Shown piece after piece: positions 27,214-38,309 of a stretch of 64,000 nucleotides of DNA. Within the stretch, counting starts at the first letter, position 1; each line of letters opens with the position of its first letter. Below the pieces are notes generated by a model that made no database searches, was not told the origin of the DNA, and saw only the letters and a list, made by a program, of their open reading frames with translations. The DNA is from Sphingorhabdus lutea (GTDB lineage: Bacteria; Pseudomonadota; Alphaproteobacteria; Sphingomonadales; Sphingomonadaceae), in contig NZ_CP018154.1 of NCBI RefSeq assembly GCF_001889025.1, positions 548,001 to 612,000 of the forward strand, written 5' to 3'. The translations under genes and the position numbers were made by a program.

Positions 27214-27668
27214 TGGCGGGTAAATTTTTTGATGAATGGCAAATGGGCGAAACCATTTTGCATGATATTCGCCGCACGGTGACCGAAACCGATAATTTAT
27301 TATTCACCACCATGACGCATAATCCGCAACCATTGCATTTGGATGTGGAGGCCGCAAAGGCCAGCGAATTTGGACAAATTTTGGTCAATGGCACATTTAC
27401 ATTCAGCCTGATGGTCGGCCTATCCGTCGGCGATACCACATTGGGCACGTTGGTCGCCAATTTGGGTTATGATAAACTTATCATGCCCAAACCGGTATTT
27501 TTGGGCGATACTTTAAGGGCAGAAAGCGAAATTATCGGTTTAAAGGAGAGCAAATCACGCCCCAATGCGGGCATTGTTACATTTTTGCACCGCGCGATTA
27601 ATCAACGTGATGAAATTGTCTGCCAATGCGAACGCAGCGCCTTGATAAAGAAAAAGGCGGCGTCATGA
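27213..27668 (+). CDS. MaoC family hydratase, probable 3-methylglutaconyl-CoA hydratase
   Basis: A 151-residue hot-dog fold protein of the MaoC / (R)-specific enoyl-CoA hydratase family. [12 protein letters not shown] is the hydratase catalytic Asp-His region, and [14 protein letters not shown] is the hydratase core. It sits immediately after liuD and ahead of a CitE-like lyase, the same order as the Mycobacterium tuberculosis leucine cluster. I infer an (R)-type hydration of the glutaconyl intermediate from this context. No classic LiuC (crotonase) gene is present here. Confidence 0.85.
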   Translation: MAGKFFDEWQMGETILHDIRRTVTETDNLLFTTMTHNPQPLHLDVEAAKASEFGQILVNGTFTFSLMVGLSVGDTTLGTLVANLGYDKLIMPKPVFLGDTLRAESEIIGLKESKSRPNAGIVTFLHRAINQRDEIVCQCERSALIKKKAAS

Positions 27669-28519
27669 ATTTGCGGTCATTATTATTCGTTCCCGCCGAT
27701 CGCCCCGAACGCTTTGCCAAGGCGGCGGGTAGCGGCGCGGACGCCATCATTATCGATTTGGAAGATAGCGTTTCCCTGTCCAACAAAGAAATGGGGCGCG
27801 AAGCGGCGGCCAATTGGCTGCAACAAAATGATGGCACGGTAAAAAGCTTTGTGCGCGTCAACCCAATGGGCAGCGGCATGACATTGGCGGATTTGGAAGC
27901 GGTATTGCCGCATATGCCCGATGGCATCGTCCTGCCCAAGGCGGAGGGGGCGGCATCGGTTCAATGGCTGCGTTCCTTAATGCCTGCCATTCGCGCCTCA
28001 GGTGAATTTCCGTCCATTTTACCCATTGCCACCGAAACCCCGCGCGGAGTGTTTGAATTGGGCAGCTTTGGCCAATGCGGCAATGATATAATGGGGATAA
28101 GCTGGGGCGCGGAGGATTTACCCGCCGCCATTGGTGCGGCAACATCACGCGAGGCGGATGGGCGATATACCCCGCCATATGAAATGGTGCGGTCATTATG
28201 CCTATTTGCGTCGCATAGTGCAGGCGCGGCGGCCATTGACACTGTTTTTCCCAATATAAAGGATGAGGATGGATTGACCGCCTATGCCGCGCGCGCGGCG
28301 CGTGATGGCTTTACCGGCATGATGGCCATTCATCCCGCGCAGGTGGCGATAATAAATAAAGCATTTACACCGACAAAAGAGCAATTAGAAAAGGCAATAG
28401 CAATTGTGGAAGCCTTTACAACCAACCCAAATGCAGGTGTATTGCAAGTGGATGGCCAAATGGTCGATGCCCCGCATTTAAAGGCGGCACAAAAAATATT
28501 GGAGCGAGCAAAATTATGA
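27665..28519 (+). CDS. HpcH/HpaI aldolase-family CoA lyase (CitE-like)
   Basis: A 284-residue CitE/malyl-CoA lyase-like enzyme. [33 protein letters not shown] is the N-terminal signature, with metal ligands in IDLEDSV and the [12 protein letters not shown] segment, and it ends with IHPAQV. The ATG at 27665 overlaps the MaoC stop by ATGA and is chosen over an upstream TTG. By analogy with M. tuberculosis Rv2498c it may cleave (R)-3-hydroxy-3-methylglutaryl-CoA. This is an inference from gene order. Confidence 0.87.
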   Translation: MNLRSLLFVPADRPERFAKAAGSGADAIIIDLEDSVSLSNKEMGREAAANWLQQNDGTVKSFVRVNPMGSGMTLADLEAVLPHMPDGIVLPKAEGAASVQWLRSLMPAIRASGEFPSILPIATETPRGVFELGSFGQCGNDIMGISWGAEDLPAAIGAATSREADGRYTPPYEMVRSLCLFASHSAGAAAIDTVFPNIKDEDGLTAYAARAARDGFTGMMAIHPAQVAIINKAFTPTKEQLEKAIAIVEAFTTNPNAGVLQVDGQMVDAPHLKAAQKILERAKL

Positions 28520-29223
28520 AGAAACTTTTTCCAAATGCAGCCGCCGCGTTGGAAGGCGTGCTGCACAATGATATGTTAATCGCCAGCGGCGGTTTTGGCC
28601 TATGCGGCCTGCCCGAACGTTTGTTGGACGCCATCAGGGACAGCGGGGTTACAGGATTAACCTTTGCTTCCAATAATGCAGGCATTGATAATGAAGGCAT
28701 TGGCAAATTGCTTCGCACGCGGCAGGTGAAAAAGATGATCTCCAGCTATGTAGGGGAAAATAAGGAATTTGAACGGCAATTTTTGGCCGGCGAGTTAGAG
28801 GTTGAATTTTGCCCGCAGGGGACTTTGGCCGAACGGATGCGCGCGGGCGGCGCAGGCATTCCTGGATTTTACACCAAAACGGGCGTGGGCACTCAGGTGG
28901 CTGAGGGTAAGGAAGTGAAAAATTTTGACGGCCAAGATTATATTTTGGAACGCGGGATTTTTGCCGACCTTGCCATTGTAAAGGCATGGAAAGCGGATGA
29001 AAGCGGCAATTTAATTTTCCGTAAAACCGCACGTAATTTTAACCTGCCCGCCGCGACATGTGGTAAAATTTGCGTGGTGGAGGTGGAAGAAATTGTCCCC
29101 GTGGGCAGCCTTGACCCCGATAGCATCCATTTGCCCGGCGTTTATGTGCAGCGGATGATTGTCGGCGCACCATATGACAAACAAATTGAATTTCGCACGG
29201 TTAGAGAAAGAGACGCGGCATGA
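28516..29223 (+). CDS. scoA: 3-oxoacid CoA-transferase subunit A
   Basis: A 235-residue CoA-transferase alpha subunit. [16 protein letters not shown] is the family I N-terminus, and [46 protein letters not shown] is characteristic of succinyl-CoA:3-ketoacid CoA-transferase A. It activates acetoacetate released by the upstream pathway. It overlaps the preceding and the following genes by 4 bases each. Confidence 0.93.
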   Translation: MKKLFPNAAAALEGVLHNDMLIASGGFGLCGLPERLLDAIRDSGVTGLTFASNNAGIDNEGIGKLLRTRQVKKMISSYVGENKEFERQFLAGELEVEFCPQGTLAERMRAGGAGIPGFYTKTGVGTQVAEGKEVKNFDGQDYILERGIFADLAIVKAWKADESGNLIFRKTARNFNLPAATCGKICVVEVEEIVPVGSLDPDSIHLPGVYVQRMIVGAPYDKQIEFRTVRERDAA

Positions 29224-29861
29224 GCTGGACAAGAGATGATATGGCAGCGCGCGCTGCAAAGGAATTAAAAGACGGCTATTATGTTAATTTGGGCATTGGC
29301 ATTCCCACTTTGGTGGCCAACCATATTCCCCACGGCGTTGAGGTGACATTGCAAAGCGAAAATGGCATGTTGGGCATTGGGCCATTCCCCTATGCGGGGG
29401 AGGAGGATGCCGATTTAATCAATGCGGGCAAACAAACGATTAGCGAACTGCCGCAAAGCGCCTATTTCGACAGCGCGGCCAGCTTTGCCATGATACGCGG
29501 CGGGCATATTGACTTAACCGTATTGGGCGCGATGGAGGTGGCGCAAAATGGCGACATCGCCAATTGGATGATTCCGGGCAAGATGATAAAGGGCATGGGC
29601 GGGGCAATGGACCTTGTCGCGGGGGTGAAAAAAATCATCGTGGTGATGGAACATAATGCCAAGGATGGCAGCCCGAAATTCATCCCGCAATGCACTTTAC
29701 CGCTGACGGGTAAAAATGTGGTGGATATGATTATTACCGACCTTTGCGTGTTCCAACGCGATAATCATGACAGCGCGTTTAAACTAATCGAACTGGCCCC
29801 TGGGGTTAGCGCGGATGAAGTGGCGGCAAAAACAACGGCGCAATTTATCAACGCATTGTAA
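29220..29861 (+). CDS. scoB: 3-oxoacid CoA-transferase subunit B
   Basis: A 213-residue beta subunit. [36 protein letters not shown] contains the catalytic Glu of SENG, and [16 protein letters not shown] is typical of SCOT B. With scoA it transfers CoA from succinyl-CoA to acetoacetate. It is the last gene of the leucine operon and is followed by a hairpin terminator. Confidence 0.93.
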   Translation: MSWTRDDMAARAAKELKDGYYVNLGIGIPTLVANHIPHGVEVTLQSENGMLGIGPFPYAGEEDADLINAGKQTISELPQSAYFDSAASFAMIRGGHIDLTVLGAMEVAQNGDIANWMIPGKMIKGMGGAMDLVAGVKKIIVVMEHNAKDGSPKFIPQCTLPLTGKNVVDMIITDLCVFQRDNHDSAFKLIELAPGVSADEVAAKTTAQFINAL

Positions 29862-29884
29862 AAATAAATTTCACCAAAATATTT

Positions 29885-29927
29885 CGGCCTAATCCGGTGG
29901 TTTATATCGCCAGATTGGGCCGTTTTT
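29885..29927 (+). terminator. rho-independent terminator after scoB
   Basis: CGGCCTAATC (29885-29894) pairs with GATTGGGCCG (29913-29922, one G-U) and TTTTT follows. The stem is stable and ends the leucine operon before the hsd island. Confidence 0.88.
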
Positions 29928-30098
29928 ATTGGGGAATATTTAGTAAAAAAGCAGTAATAAAGCAGTAATAAAGTCAAAGGCAAAATCCACTATGATATTT
30001 TACCATATCGCACAGGCATAATATAGATGAAGCTTGACTAACCCTTTATTCAGAATAATGAATATCCCTGTGTTAAAATATTGGAAAAGAGAAAAAAA

Positions 30099-31643
30099 GT
30101 GACTGGGCATCAACAACGCGACGAATTGCACCGTAAAATCTGGGCAATTGCCAATGAGGTGAGGGGCGCGGTTGACGGATGGGATTTTAAGCAATTCGTA
30201 CTTGGCGCACTTTTTTATCGCTTTATCAGCGAGAATTTCACGACATATATTGAGGCGGGCGACGATAGCGTCAACTACGCGGCGATGTCCGACAGCGCCA
30301 TTCCCGATGCGGTGAAGGTCGATGCGATCAAGACCAAGGGTTACTTCATCGCGCCAAGCCAGCTGTTCACCAATGTTGCAAAACATGCCAATAACAACGA
30401 AAGCCTCAATACTGACTTAGCCGCGATATTCAAGGCCATCGAAGGATCCGCCAATGGGCATTCGTCCGAAGAGGACATTAAGGGCCTGTTCTCTGACTTT
30501 GACACCACCAGCAACCGGCTGGGCAACACGGTGAAGGACAAGAATGCGCGGCTGGCGAAGGTTCTTAAAGGGGTGGAGAGCCTGACCCTCAAGTTTGAAG
30601 ACGCCAAGGGCGACCTGTTTGGCGATGCCTATGAGTATCTGATCTCCAACTACGCCGCCAATGCGGGCAAATCGGGCGGGGAGTTCTTTACCCCTGAGCA
30701 CGTTTCCAAACTGATCGCGCAACTGGCCGTGCACGGGCAGAGCAGCGTCAACAAGATTTACGATCCAGCCGCCGGATCAGGCTCGCTGCTGTTGCAGGCC
30801 AAGAAGCATTGCGGCGATCACTTCATCGAAGACGGCTATTTCGGGCAAGAGATCAACTACACCACCTACAACCTTGCCCGCATGAATATGTTCTTGCACA
30901 ATATTAATTATGACAAGTTCAACATCCAAAACGGCAATACGCTGGAACAGCCGCACTTCCTTGATGAGCGGCCCTTTGATGCCATCGTCTCAAATCCGCC
31001 TTATTCGGTCCGGTGGAAGGGGGACGAAGATCCCACGCTGATCAATGATGATCGCTTTGCGCCTGCTGGCGTGCTGGCCCCAAAGTCAAAGGCGGACTTT
31101 GCCTTTGTGCTGCACGCGCTGCATTATCTTTCGCCCAAGGGGCGGGCGGCCATCGTTTGCTTTCCCGGCATTTTCTATCGCGGCGGGGCAGAGCAGAAAA
31201 TCCGCAAACATCTGGTCGACAGCAATGTGGTGGAAAGCGTGATCGCGCTTGCGCCCAATTTGTTTTTCGGCACCACAATTGCGGTCAACATATTGGTGCT
31301 GGCGAAGAACAAGCGTGACTCGAAAATCCAGTTTATCGATGCCAGCGGCGAGGAGTTTTTCGCCAAGAAGACCAACACCAATGAGATGAGCGATGCCCAC
31401 ATTGCCCGCATTTTGGAGATTTTCGCCAGCAAGGCGAATGAGCCGCACATTGCCGAGACGGTTGACCAGCAGCGCGTAATTGATGCGGATTATAATTTGT
31501 CGGTCAGCGCCTATGTCGAGCCAAAAGACACCCGCGAGGTGGTGGACATAGCCAAGCTCAATGCAGAGCTAAAAACGACTGTTGCGAAGATTGACCGGCT
31601 GCGCAGCGACATTGATGCGATAGTCGCGGAGATCGAGGCGTGA
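30099..31643 (+). CDS. hsdM: type I restriction-modification system DNA methyltransferase subunit
   Basis: A 514-residue type I adenine methyltransferase. The N-terminal HsdM helical domain ([34 protein letters not shown]) precedes the SAM-binding [13 protein letters not shown] and the catalytic NPPYSVRW motif. I start at the GTG at 30099 after AAGAG; an in-frame TTG at 30081 would add six residues. It methylates host DNA at the site chosen by HsdS. It overlaps hsdS by 4 bases (GTGA). Confidence 0.94.
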   Translation: MTGHQQRDELHRKIWAIANEVRGAVDGWDFKQFVLGALFYRFISENFTTYIEAGDDSVNYAAMSDSAIPDAVKVDAIKTKGYFIAPSQLFTNVAKHANNNESLNTDLAAIFKAIEGSANGHSSEEDIKGLFSDFDTTSNRLGNTVKDKNARLAKVLKGVESLTLKFEDAKGDLFGDAYEYLISNYAANAGKSGGEFFTPEHVSKLIAQLAVHGQSSVNKIYDPAAGSGSLLLQAKKHCGDHFIEDGYFGQEINYTTYNLARMNMFLHNINYDKFNIQNGNTLEQPHFLDERPFDAIVSNPPYSVRWKGDEDPTLINDDRFAPAGVLAPKSKADFAFVLHALHYLSPKGRAAIVCFPGIFYRGGAEQKIRKHLVDSNVVESVIALAPNLFFGTTIAVNILVLAKNKRDSKIQFIDASGEEFFAKKTNTNEMSDAHIARILEIFASKANEPHIAETVDQQRVIDADYNLSVSAYVEPKDTREVVDIAKLNAELKTTVAKIDRLRSDIDAIVAEIEA

Positions 31644-32827
31644 GCGAGGCGCGCTTAAGCGATTTGGGCTTCCTTGAGAAGCTGCTCGATGGCGCTGAGG
31701 TTGAGTGGGTGCCGCTGGGGGAATTGACAACCGTCAAGGCGGGACAATCGGTCAGCAAGAATTTAATTGCCGAAAACCCCGGAGATTTTCCAGTCATCAA
31801 CAGCGGGGTTAAGCCGCTTGGCTATGCTAATGTGTGGAACACCGAGAACGATCCGATTGGTGTTACTACAAGGGGCGCTGGAGTAGGTTCCATCACTTGG
31901 CAGGAAGGGAAGTACTTTCGCGGAAACCTGAATTATTCTGTCAGTGTGAAGTCAGGCGCCAGCTTGGCCGTCAGATTTTTGTATCATCTACTGCTTGAGA
32001 TGCAGACCGAGATACATTCGCTTTGCACCTTTGATGGGATTCCGGCGCTCAACGCCGGAAGGCTGAAGGGTCTGTCGATCCCAATCCCTTGCCCGAAGGA
32101 GCCGGAGAAGTCGCTGGCGATACAAAGGGAGATTGTGCGGATTTTGGACAGCTTCACCCAGCTGACCGCCGAGCTGACCGCCGAGCTTGCCATGCGCAAA
32201 AAACAATATAACCACTATCGCGATAGTCTCCTGACCTTTGAGGATGGCGAGGTTGAGTGGAAGACTCTTAGTGAAGTTTTTGAAATGCGCGCTGGTCACC
32301 ACATTAAAGCGGCTGAAATCGAAAGCCAAGCTAGCGAGACCCACCCCTTCAAATGCTTCGGCGGTAACGGCGTTAGAGGTTTTGTTCGCAACAAAAGCCA
32401 TGACGGCGACTATCTGCTGATTGGTAGGCAGGGCGCGCTATGTGGCAATGTCCAGCGAGTAAAAGGCCCTTTCTATGCGACTGAGCACGCTGTCGTTGTC
32501 ACGTCGAGCGAGGTGATCAACGTTGATTGGGCCTATCATTATTTGACGGTCATGAACCTTAACCAATACAAGTCAAAGTCAGCGCAGCCCGGCTTGGCTG
32601 TTGGGAAGCTTCTGGGCCTCAAAATTCCTGTGCCGCCAATCGAGGACCAAGATCGAACAGCATCCATCCTCGACAAGTTCGACACACTCACCACCTCGCT
32701 CAGCACCGGCCTGCCCCGCGAAATCGAGCTGCGGCAAAAGCAATATGAATATTATCGCGACCTGCTCCTAAGCTTCCCCAATAAATCGGGGCCCAAACCA
32801 GCCGAAACCACAAAGGCAGCGGCCTGA
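31640..32827 (+). CDS. hsdS: type I restriction-modification system specificity subunit
   Basis: A 395-residue specificity subunit with two target-recognition domains: one starts at about residue 15 ([16 protein letters not shown]) and a second at about residue 200 ([17 protein letters not shown]). Each is followed by a coiled spacer ([65 protein letters not shown]). It starts with GTG, overlapping hsdM, and overlaps hsdR by one base (TGATG). The target sequence cannot be predicted. Confidence 0.93.
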   Translation: MSEARLSDLGFLEKLLDGAEVEWVPLGELTTVKAGQSVSKNLIAENPGDFPVINSGVKPLGYANVWNTENDPIGVTTRGAGVGSITWQEGKYFRGNLNYSVSVKSGASLAVRFLYHLLLEMQTEIHSLCTFDGIPALNAGRLKGLSIPIPCPKEPEKSLAIQREIVRILDSFTQLTAELTAELAMRKKQYNHYRDSLLTFEDGEVEWKTLSEVFEMRAGHHIKAAEIESQASETHPFKCFGGNGVRGFVRNKSHDGDYLLIGRQGALCGNVQRVKGPFYATEHAVVVTSSEVINVDWAYHYLTVMNLNQYKSKSAQPGLAVGKLLGLKIPVPPIEDQDRTASILDKFDTLTTSLSTGLPREIELRQKQYEYYRDLLLSFPNKSGPKPAETTKAAA

Positions 32828-35800
32828 TGACCGAGCAAACAAAGCCCATAGCGGAATCGAAAAACTTCATCGTCCTAGACAATTACACCAGCGATTGGAC
32901 CGCGGCGGATCATTATCAGAGCGAGGATGGGTTAGAGCGCGAACTGATCAAGGACCTGACCAATCAGGGTTATGAGTTTTTGCCTGCGCTCACCACGCCC
33001 GAAACCATGCTGGCAAATGTGCGTGTGCAGCTGGAAGAGCTTAATCATGTGACCTTCACAGATGATGAATGGGCGCGCTTTGTCGCCACCTATCTCAACA
33101 ATCCCAGCGACGGGATTATCGACAAGACCCGCAAGGTGCATGACGATTACATTCACGATTTCGTTTTCGACGATGGCCGTGTCCAGAATATCTACCTGTT
33201 CGACAAGGGCAATATTGCCCGCAACAAGGTGCAAGTCATCAAACAGTTTGAGCAGACGGGAACACATCTCAACCGTTATGATGTGACGATCCTTGTCAAC
33301 GGCCTGCCGCTGGTGCAGATCGAGCTGAAGAAGCGCGGTGTGGCAATCCGCGAGGCGTTTAACCAAATCCACCGTTATAGCAAGGAAAGCTTTAACAGCG
33401 AGGCTTCGCTCTACAAGTTCGTTCAGCTCTTCATCATCTCCAACGGCACCGACACGCGCTATTTCGCCAACACGACCAAGCGCGACAAGAACAGCTTCGA
33501 CTTTACCATGAACTGGGCGAAGGCGGATAACGGGCTGATCAAAGACCTGAAGGACTTTACCGCGACATTCCTGCAAAAGCATACGCTGCTAAACGTCCTG
33601 CTGCATTATTCGGTATTTGATGTGAGCAACACGCTGCTGGTGATGCGCCCCTATCAGATCGCGGCAACCGAGCGTATCCTTTGGAAGATCAAAAGTTCCT
33701 ACAATGCCAAGCATTGGAGCAAGCCGGAAAGCGGCGGGTTCATTTGGCACACCACCGGATCAGGCAAAACGCTGACCAGTTTTAAGGCCGCGCGGCTGGC
33801 GACGGAACTGGATTTCATCGACCGGGTGTTCTTTGTGGTTGATCGCAAAGACCTCGATTTTCAGACGCTGAAGGAATATCAGAAATTCTCGCCCAATAGC
33901 GTGAACGGTTCGACAAATACGGCGGCGTTGAAACGCAATATGGGGATGACGGATAAGAAAATTATCGTCACCACGATACAGAAGCTCAACAATTTGATGA
34001 AGAGCGAAGGCGACTTGCCCGTTTATGACGAACAGGTGGTTTTCATTTTCGACGAATGTCACCGGAGCCAGTTTGGCGAAGCGCAAAAGAACCTGAAAAG
34101 GAAATTCAAACGGTTTTACCAGTTCGGCTTTACCGGCACGCCAATCTTTCCAAAGAACGCATCGGGCTGTGAAACAACGGCGAGCGTTTTTGGCAGCGAG
34201 CTGCATTCATATGTCATCACCAATGCGATCCGTGATGAGAAGGTTTTGAAATTCAAGGTCGATTATAACGATGTTCGCCCGAAATTTCGTGACATAGAGA
34301 AAGAGCAGGATGAGGCGAAGTTAAGCGCGCCTGAAAATAAAAAGGCCCTGTTGCATCCTGAACGAATTAAGGAAATTTCGCAATATATCCTGAACAATTA
34401 TCGACAAAAGACGCATCGTTTGAGCCATGGTGACAAGGGATTTAATGCGATGTTCGCCGTCAGCAGTGTGGATGCAGCAAAGCTATATTATGAGACATTG
34501 AACAAGCTACAGAAGGGCCGCGACAAACCACTTAAAATCGCGACAATCTTTTCATTCGCTGCCAATGAAGAGCAGAGCGCCATTGGCGAAATCGGCGATG
34601 AAAGCTTTGATGTGTCTGCTATGGATAGCAGTGCTAAAGAGTTTCTGAACGCGGTAATCCGCGACTATAATTTAATTTTTGGCAGTAACTTTAGCACGGA
34701 CAGTAACGGTTTTCAAAATTACTATCGTGACCTTGCCAATCGGGTGAAGTCGAAAGAAGTCGACCTTTTGATAGTTGTGGGTATGTTCTTGACTGGATTT
34801 GACGCGCCTTCGCTCAACACACTTTTTGTTGACAAAAATTTGCGTTATCATGGGCTTATTCAGGCGTATTCACGAACCAATCGCATTTTCGACGCGACCA
34901 AGACGTTCGGCAACATCGTGGCATTTCGTGATCTTGAGCAAGCGACCATCGAGGCAATCAAGCTATTTGGCGACAGCAACACAAAGAATATAATATTGGA
35001 AAAGAGCTTCAAGGAATATATGGAGGGCTTTTCAGATATCGCGTCTGGAACGGCAAGTAGAGGGCTAAAGACCATTATTGCCGAACTGGGCGAACGCTTT
35101 CCTGATCCAAGCCAAATTGAGAAGGAAGCTGATAAAAGGGATTTTGCGAGACTCTTTGGTGAATATTTGAGGGCAGAAAATGTGCTTCAGAATTTTGACG
35201 AATTTGTCGCTTTGAAGGCGTTCCAGAATGTCAATCAGAGCGACATAAATGCTGTGGAGGCGTTCAAAGCTAAGCACCATTTGAACGATGAGCAGGTTGC
35301 GGACTTTTCGTCGGTAAAATTGCCAAATGAGCGAGTAATTCAGGACTATAAATCAACATATAATGATATTCGCGATTGGTTGAGAAACCAGAGGGAATCT
35401 AATGCTAATGAGGAGATTATACGCGATTGGGAAGATATTGTATTTGAAGTTGATCTTTTAAAATCACAGGAGATCAGTCTCGATTATATTTTGGTGCTGC
35501 TGCACGAAAAGAATTCCGGCACGACCAATAAAAAAGATCTGATCGAAGAGGCTCGCCGCTTAATTCGGGCAAGTCTGGAGCATAGAGCCAAGGAAGGTTT
35601 ACTCGTAGATTTCATCAATCAGACAAATCTAGCGGAGATTAAAGCTAAAGAAGATATAATAGAAAGCTTTTATACTTTTGCACAAGGTGAACGACAGAGG
35701 GAGTTCGAAGATCTGGTAAAGGCTGAAGGTCTTAATTTAGAGACAGCCCGGCGCTATATCAACAGTTCACTAAAGCGAGAATATGCTAGCGATAACGGTA

Positions 35801-35928
35801 ACGATCTGAACGAGATTCTTCCGAAAATGAGTCCCCTCAATCCAGAATATATGACAAAAAAGAATATTGTATTCCAAAAAGTTTCAGACTTTGTAATAAA
35901 ATATAAGAAAGTAGGCGGTAAGATTTAA
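32827..35928 (+). CDS. hsdR: type I restriction-modification system restriction (helicase-nuclease) subunit
   Basis: A 1033-residue HsdR. The N-terminal PD-(D/E)xK nuclease contains VQIELKKRG. The SF2 helicase part has [12 protein letters not shown] (Walker A), FDECHRSQ (DEAD-like), FGFTGTP and a later [13 protein letters not shown]. It translocates and cleaves unmethylated DNA. Base composition changes along the gene: 39 of 60 G/C at 33301-33360 against 19 of 60 at 35401-35460, so the 3' half may have a different origin from the 5' half. The frame is intact throughout. Confidence 0.95.
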   Translation: MTEQTKPIAESKNFIVLDNYTSDWTAADHYQSEDGLERELIKDLTNQGYEFLPALTTPETMLANVRVQLEELNHVTFTDDEWARFVATYLNNPSDGIIDKTRKVHDDYIHDFVFDDGRVQNIYLFDKGNIARNKVQVIKQFEQTGTHLNRYDVTILVNGLPLVQIELKKRGVAIREAFNQIHRYSKESFNSEASLYKFVQLFIISNGTDTRYFANTTKRDKNSFDFTMNWAKADNGLIKDLKDFTATFLQKHTLLNVLLHYSVFDVSNTLLVMRPYQIAATERILWKIKSSYNAKHWSKPESGGFIWHTTGSGKTLTSFKAARLATELDFIDRVFFVVDRKDLDFQTLKEYQKFSPNSVNGSTNTAALKRNMGMTDKKIIVTTIQKLNNLMKSEGDLPVYDEQVVFIFDECHRSQFGEAQKNLKRKFKRFYQFGFTGTPIFPKNASGCETTASVFGSELHSYVITNAIRDEKVLKFKVDYNDVRPKFRDIEKEQDEAKLSAPENKKALLHPERIKEISQYILNNYRQKTHRLSHGDKGFNAMFAVSSVDAAKLYYETLNKLQKGRDKPLKIATIFSFAANEEQSAIGEIGDESFDVSAMDSSAKEFLNAVIRDYNLIFGSNFSTDSNGFQNYYRDLANRVKSKEVDLLIVVGMFLTGFDAPSLNTLFVDKNLRYHGLIQAYSRTNRIFDATKTFGNIVAFRDLEQATIEAIKLFGDSNTKNIILEKSFKEYMEGFSDIASGTASRGLKTIIAELGERFPDPSQIEKEADKRDFARLFGEYLRAENVLQNFDEFVALKAFQNVNQSDINAVEAFKAKHHLNDEQVADFSSVKLPNERVIQDYKSTYNDIRDWLRNQRESNANEEIIRDWEDIVFEVDLLKSQEISLDYILVLLHEKNSGTTNKKDLIEEARRLIRASLEHRAKEGLLVDFINQTNLAEIKAKEDIIESFYTFAQGERQREFEDLVKAEGLNLETARRYINSSLKREYASDNGNDLNEILPKMSPLNPEYMTKKNIVFQKVSDFVIKYKKVGGKI

Positions 35929-36069
35929 TCGCAGGCCATCACCATTAATCAGTTTATAGTCTTTATCCTGTGGTTTTGCTCCCTTTACCCGTGCATCTGA
36001 TAGTCCGTTGCCCTCACATTGTCCACAAAGTGAGGCTTATGATATAAAATGGTTTATTTAGCAGGTAAA

Positions 36070-36161
36070 TGGCGGACACGGAGGGATTCGAACCCTCGAA
36101 GGACCGTGAGGCCCTTGCCTCCTTAGCAGGGAGGTGGTTTCAGCCGCTCACCCACGTGTCC
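36070..36161 (-). tRNA. tRNA-Ser(GCU)
   Basis: A 92-base class II tRNA on the minus strand: acceptor GGACACG with 3' CGTGTCC, anticodon arm CTCC-CTGCTAA-GGAG giving GCU, long variable arm, TTCGA T-loop, discriminator G and encoded CCA. It lies next to the hsd locus, but no integrase or repeated tRNA end is seen. Confidence 0.97.
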
Positions 36162-36452
36162 AATATCGCGTTGATGCGGTGCAGTAACAGCGCCTATAGC
36201 GGGCCAATCGCTTCGCTGCAATCCGTCTATTGCCCAAATATGCAAATAATTTGCTTTTTTTATAAAATTATACCGAAAATCACCATTTTTCACTCATTTG
36301 GGCGCAATATCGAGTCATATGACCGCGATTTTCTTGCCCAGCTTTACCCGCGCGGCCTATGCCTATATATTGGTTCTAGCGGCGTTAATAAATTGATGGT
36401 TAATCTTATTAGCTGTAAGCAAAGCCCGAATTATTTCAAAGGATGAGTGACT

Positions 36453-37235
36453 ATGGCAAAAAATATTTTTCGCAATTTGAGCAAAAAATGCGCAATTATC
36501 GCGGCTATAGCCCTTGGCATGAGCAGCGCGCCAATTTTGGCGCAAGTCGCCTCCATTGATCCAAATGATGTGTATAATAGTGACCTGCCTCCGCCAGTTG
36601 ATGGGCAAAGTGGCAATGCGGCACAAAATGATACGCAGGAAAATAGCGCGCAAAATAATGACCCACAAAATAGCCAAGAAGGACAGGGCGATGGCAGCCA
36701 GACCGGCCCGGATTTTGGCGATGCACCGGCATCAACCACGACCGATCCTGATCAAAATTACCAAAATGATGATTTAATCGGGGCTGCCGAGGGTGTATTT
36801 GGCAAGGGCGCAGAGGGGCTGGCCAAGTTAATTGAAGATATTTTGAAAAAGCAGGGGCAACCCAATGCATATATTGTCGGGCGTGAGGGCGGCGGCGCAT
36901 TTATTTTCGGTGTGCGTTATGGTTCGGGCACTTTGCACCATAAAATAGAGGGCGAACGGCCCATATATTGGACCGGACCATCTATTGGTTTTGACGCTGG
37001 GGCAAATGCGGGCAGCACCTTTATTTTAGTATATAATTTATATGATACAGAAGATGTGTATAAAAGATTTCCCGCTGGGGAGGGTGCGGCATATTTGGTT
37101 GGCGGGTTTAACGCAAGCTATGTTCGCAAGGGCGACATCGTCCTTATCCCCATCAGAATGGGTGTGGGGGTAAGATTGGGCGTGAATGCCGGATATTTAC
37201 GTTTTTCCAAAAAACAGCGCTGGCTGCCATTTTAA
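36453..37235 (+). CDS. EipA family envelope integrity protein (DUF1134)
   Basis: A 260-residue exported protein. A signal peptide (CAIIAAIALGMSSAPILA) precedes a roughly 60-residue Asn/Gln/Asp-rich linker and a C-terminal EipA (DUF1134) beta-barrel-like domain: AYIVGREGGGAFIFGVRYGSGTL, PIYWTGPSIGFDAGANAGSTFILVYNL and VVGGFNASYV-like strands. EipA is needed for envelope integrity in Brucella; its ligand is unknown. I start at the ATG at 36453, about 9 bases after AAAGGA. It is monocistronic. Confidence 0.88.
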   Translation: MAKNIFRNLSKKCAIIAAIALGMSSAPILAQVASIDPNDVYNSDLPPPVDGQSGNAAQNDTQENSAQNNDPQNSQEGQGDGSQTGPDFGDAPASTTTDPDQNYQNDDLIGAAEGVFGKGAEGLAKLIEDILKKQGQPNAYIVGREGGGAFIFGVRYGSGTLHHKIEGERPIYWTGPSIGFDAGANAGSTFILVYNLYDTEDVYKRFPAGEGAAYLVGGFNASYVRKGDIVLIPIRMGVGVRLGVNAGYLRFSKKQRWLPF

Positions 37236-37673
37236 TTTTCAGACCGGTTTTTCGATAAGTTAGCATAGGGTTGATGTGAATTCCCACTTTCGCGGGAATG
37301 ACGAAGAAGTGATGCTATTGTAATGATGTTAATATTTTACTGCTTTCTATTTGGAGCAGGAATGACGTTAATAATTTAAGTGACACAAGTTACGACGAAC
37401 CCGTCATCCCCATGAAAATGGGGATCCATTAGCTTATGAACAATATAATTTTCGTTTGCAGTTATTGAACTGGATTCCCGCTTTCGCGGGAATGACGACA
37501 GAGCTAAGGGAGTGACGTGTGTTAGGCGCGTGAATAATAGGCGGGAGAGAATAAGCCTGTTAATATTATCCCCGCAAATCCAGTTTTCTTTTGGCCCGTA
37601 TTTAGCTTCGAAAATCCAGTTTTCTTTGTGGTCGGATTTAGCTTCGCAAATCCAGTTTTCTTTGTGGTCGGAT
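37236..37673. other. repeat-rich spacer between eipA and ribE
   Basis: This 438-base stretch has no credible gene. It holds three REP-like palindromes and the 36-bp tandem repeat annotated separately. The 192-base frame that reads through the repeat is an artefact of the repeat unit being a multiple of three. Confidence 0.8.
37278..37498. repeat. three REP-like palindromes
   Basis: The palindrome ATTCCCxCTTTCGCGGGAATGACG occurs at about 37279-37303 and 37472-37498. A related inverted copy, CGTCATCCCCATGAAAATGGGGATCC, lies at 37402-37427. They are about 25 bases each, share the GGGAATGAC end, and would fold as hairpins. No similar element was noticed elsewhere in the window. Confidence 0.8.
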
Positions 37674-37689
37674 TTAGCTTCGCAAATCC
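37573..37689. repeat. 36-bp tandem repeat spanning the ribE 3' end
   Basis: Three 36-base units (37573-37608, 37609-37644, 37645-37680) and a partial fourth copy of 9 bases (37681-37689). Units 2 and 3 differ at one base; unit 1 is more diverged. The last copy includes the ribE stop codon (TAA at 37674-37676), so the repeat derives from, or overlaps, the gene's end. Confidence 0.9.
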
Positions 37690-38288
37690 TCCATGCGCTT
37701 TAAATATCGGGCGAGTACATCAATCTCCAAATTAACTTCTTGCCCCTCTTTAATATCGGCAAAGCTGGTTACTTCGGCTGTATGTGGGATGATGTTAAGC
37801 ATGAAATAATGCCCATCCTGCGCGTCCATTACACGGTTCACCGTCAATGATATGCCATCCACTGTAATCGACCCCTTTGCCGCGACATAGGGGGCAAGCT
37901 CATCGGGCATTTTCACGGTAACCCCTAAAGAACCACCTATATTTTCAATTTTGGTAATGCGTCCCACGCCGTCAACATGGCCGGTAACAATATGACCGCC
38001 CAATTCATCCCCCACGCAAAGCGCGCGTTCCAAATTTAACTTTGCCCCAACATGCCACATGGCCGAGCTGGTGCAATTTATGGTTTCATCCGACACATCA
38101 ACGGAAAAATATGGGCCATTATCATCAATCCCCTTTTCCACCACGGTTAAGCAAACACCGGAACAGGCAATGGACGCGCCGATGGTGACATTATCCATAT
38201 CTTGATGACAATTTATGGTCACATGCGTGTCACCCATCTTTGTCATTTTATTTATTGTTCCAATGTCGGTGATGATACCGGTAAACAT
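37674..38288 (-). CDS. ribE: riboflavin synthase alpha chain
   Basis: A 204-residue riboflavin synthase that dismutates two 6,7-dimethyl-8-ribityllumazine molecules. It has two lumazine-binding repeats: the N-terminal MFTGIITDIGTI and CSGVCLTVVEKG in the first, and VTGHVDGVGRI and ITVDGISLTVN in the second. Its last five codons lie inside a 36-bp tandem repeat. ribD precedes it by about 21 bases; no FMN riboswitch was identified upstream of ribD or its partner gene. Confidence 0.94.
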   Translation of the reverse strand: MFTGIITDIGTINKMTKMGDTHVTINCHQDMDNVTIGASIACSGVCLTVVEKGIDDNGPYFSVDVSDETINCTSSAMWHVGAKLNLERALCVGDELGGHIVTGHVDGVGRITKIENIGGSLGVTVKMPDELAPYVAAKGSITVDGISLTVNRVMDAQDGHYFMLNIIPHTAEVTSFADIKEGQEVNLEIDVLARYLKRMEDLRS

Positions 38289-38309
38289 AATTATTTCTCT
38301 TTATCCAGA

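Noticed and set aside
29928-36069. The hsd region as an integrated island at tRNA-Ser
   Set aside because: No integrase is present and I found no direct repeat of the tRNA 3' end on the far side.
37573-37689. Possible CRISPR array
   Set aside because: The units are directly adjacent without unique spacers and there are no cas genes.
37512-37703. Open frame with a repeated 12-residue motif
   Set aside because: The repeat unit is 36 bases, a multiple of three, so any frame reading through it stays open. There is no ribosome site and it overlaps the end of ribE.
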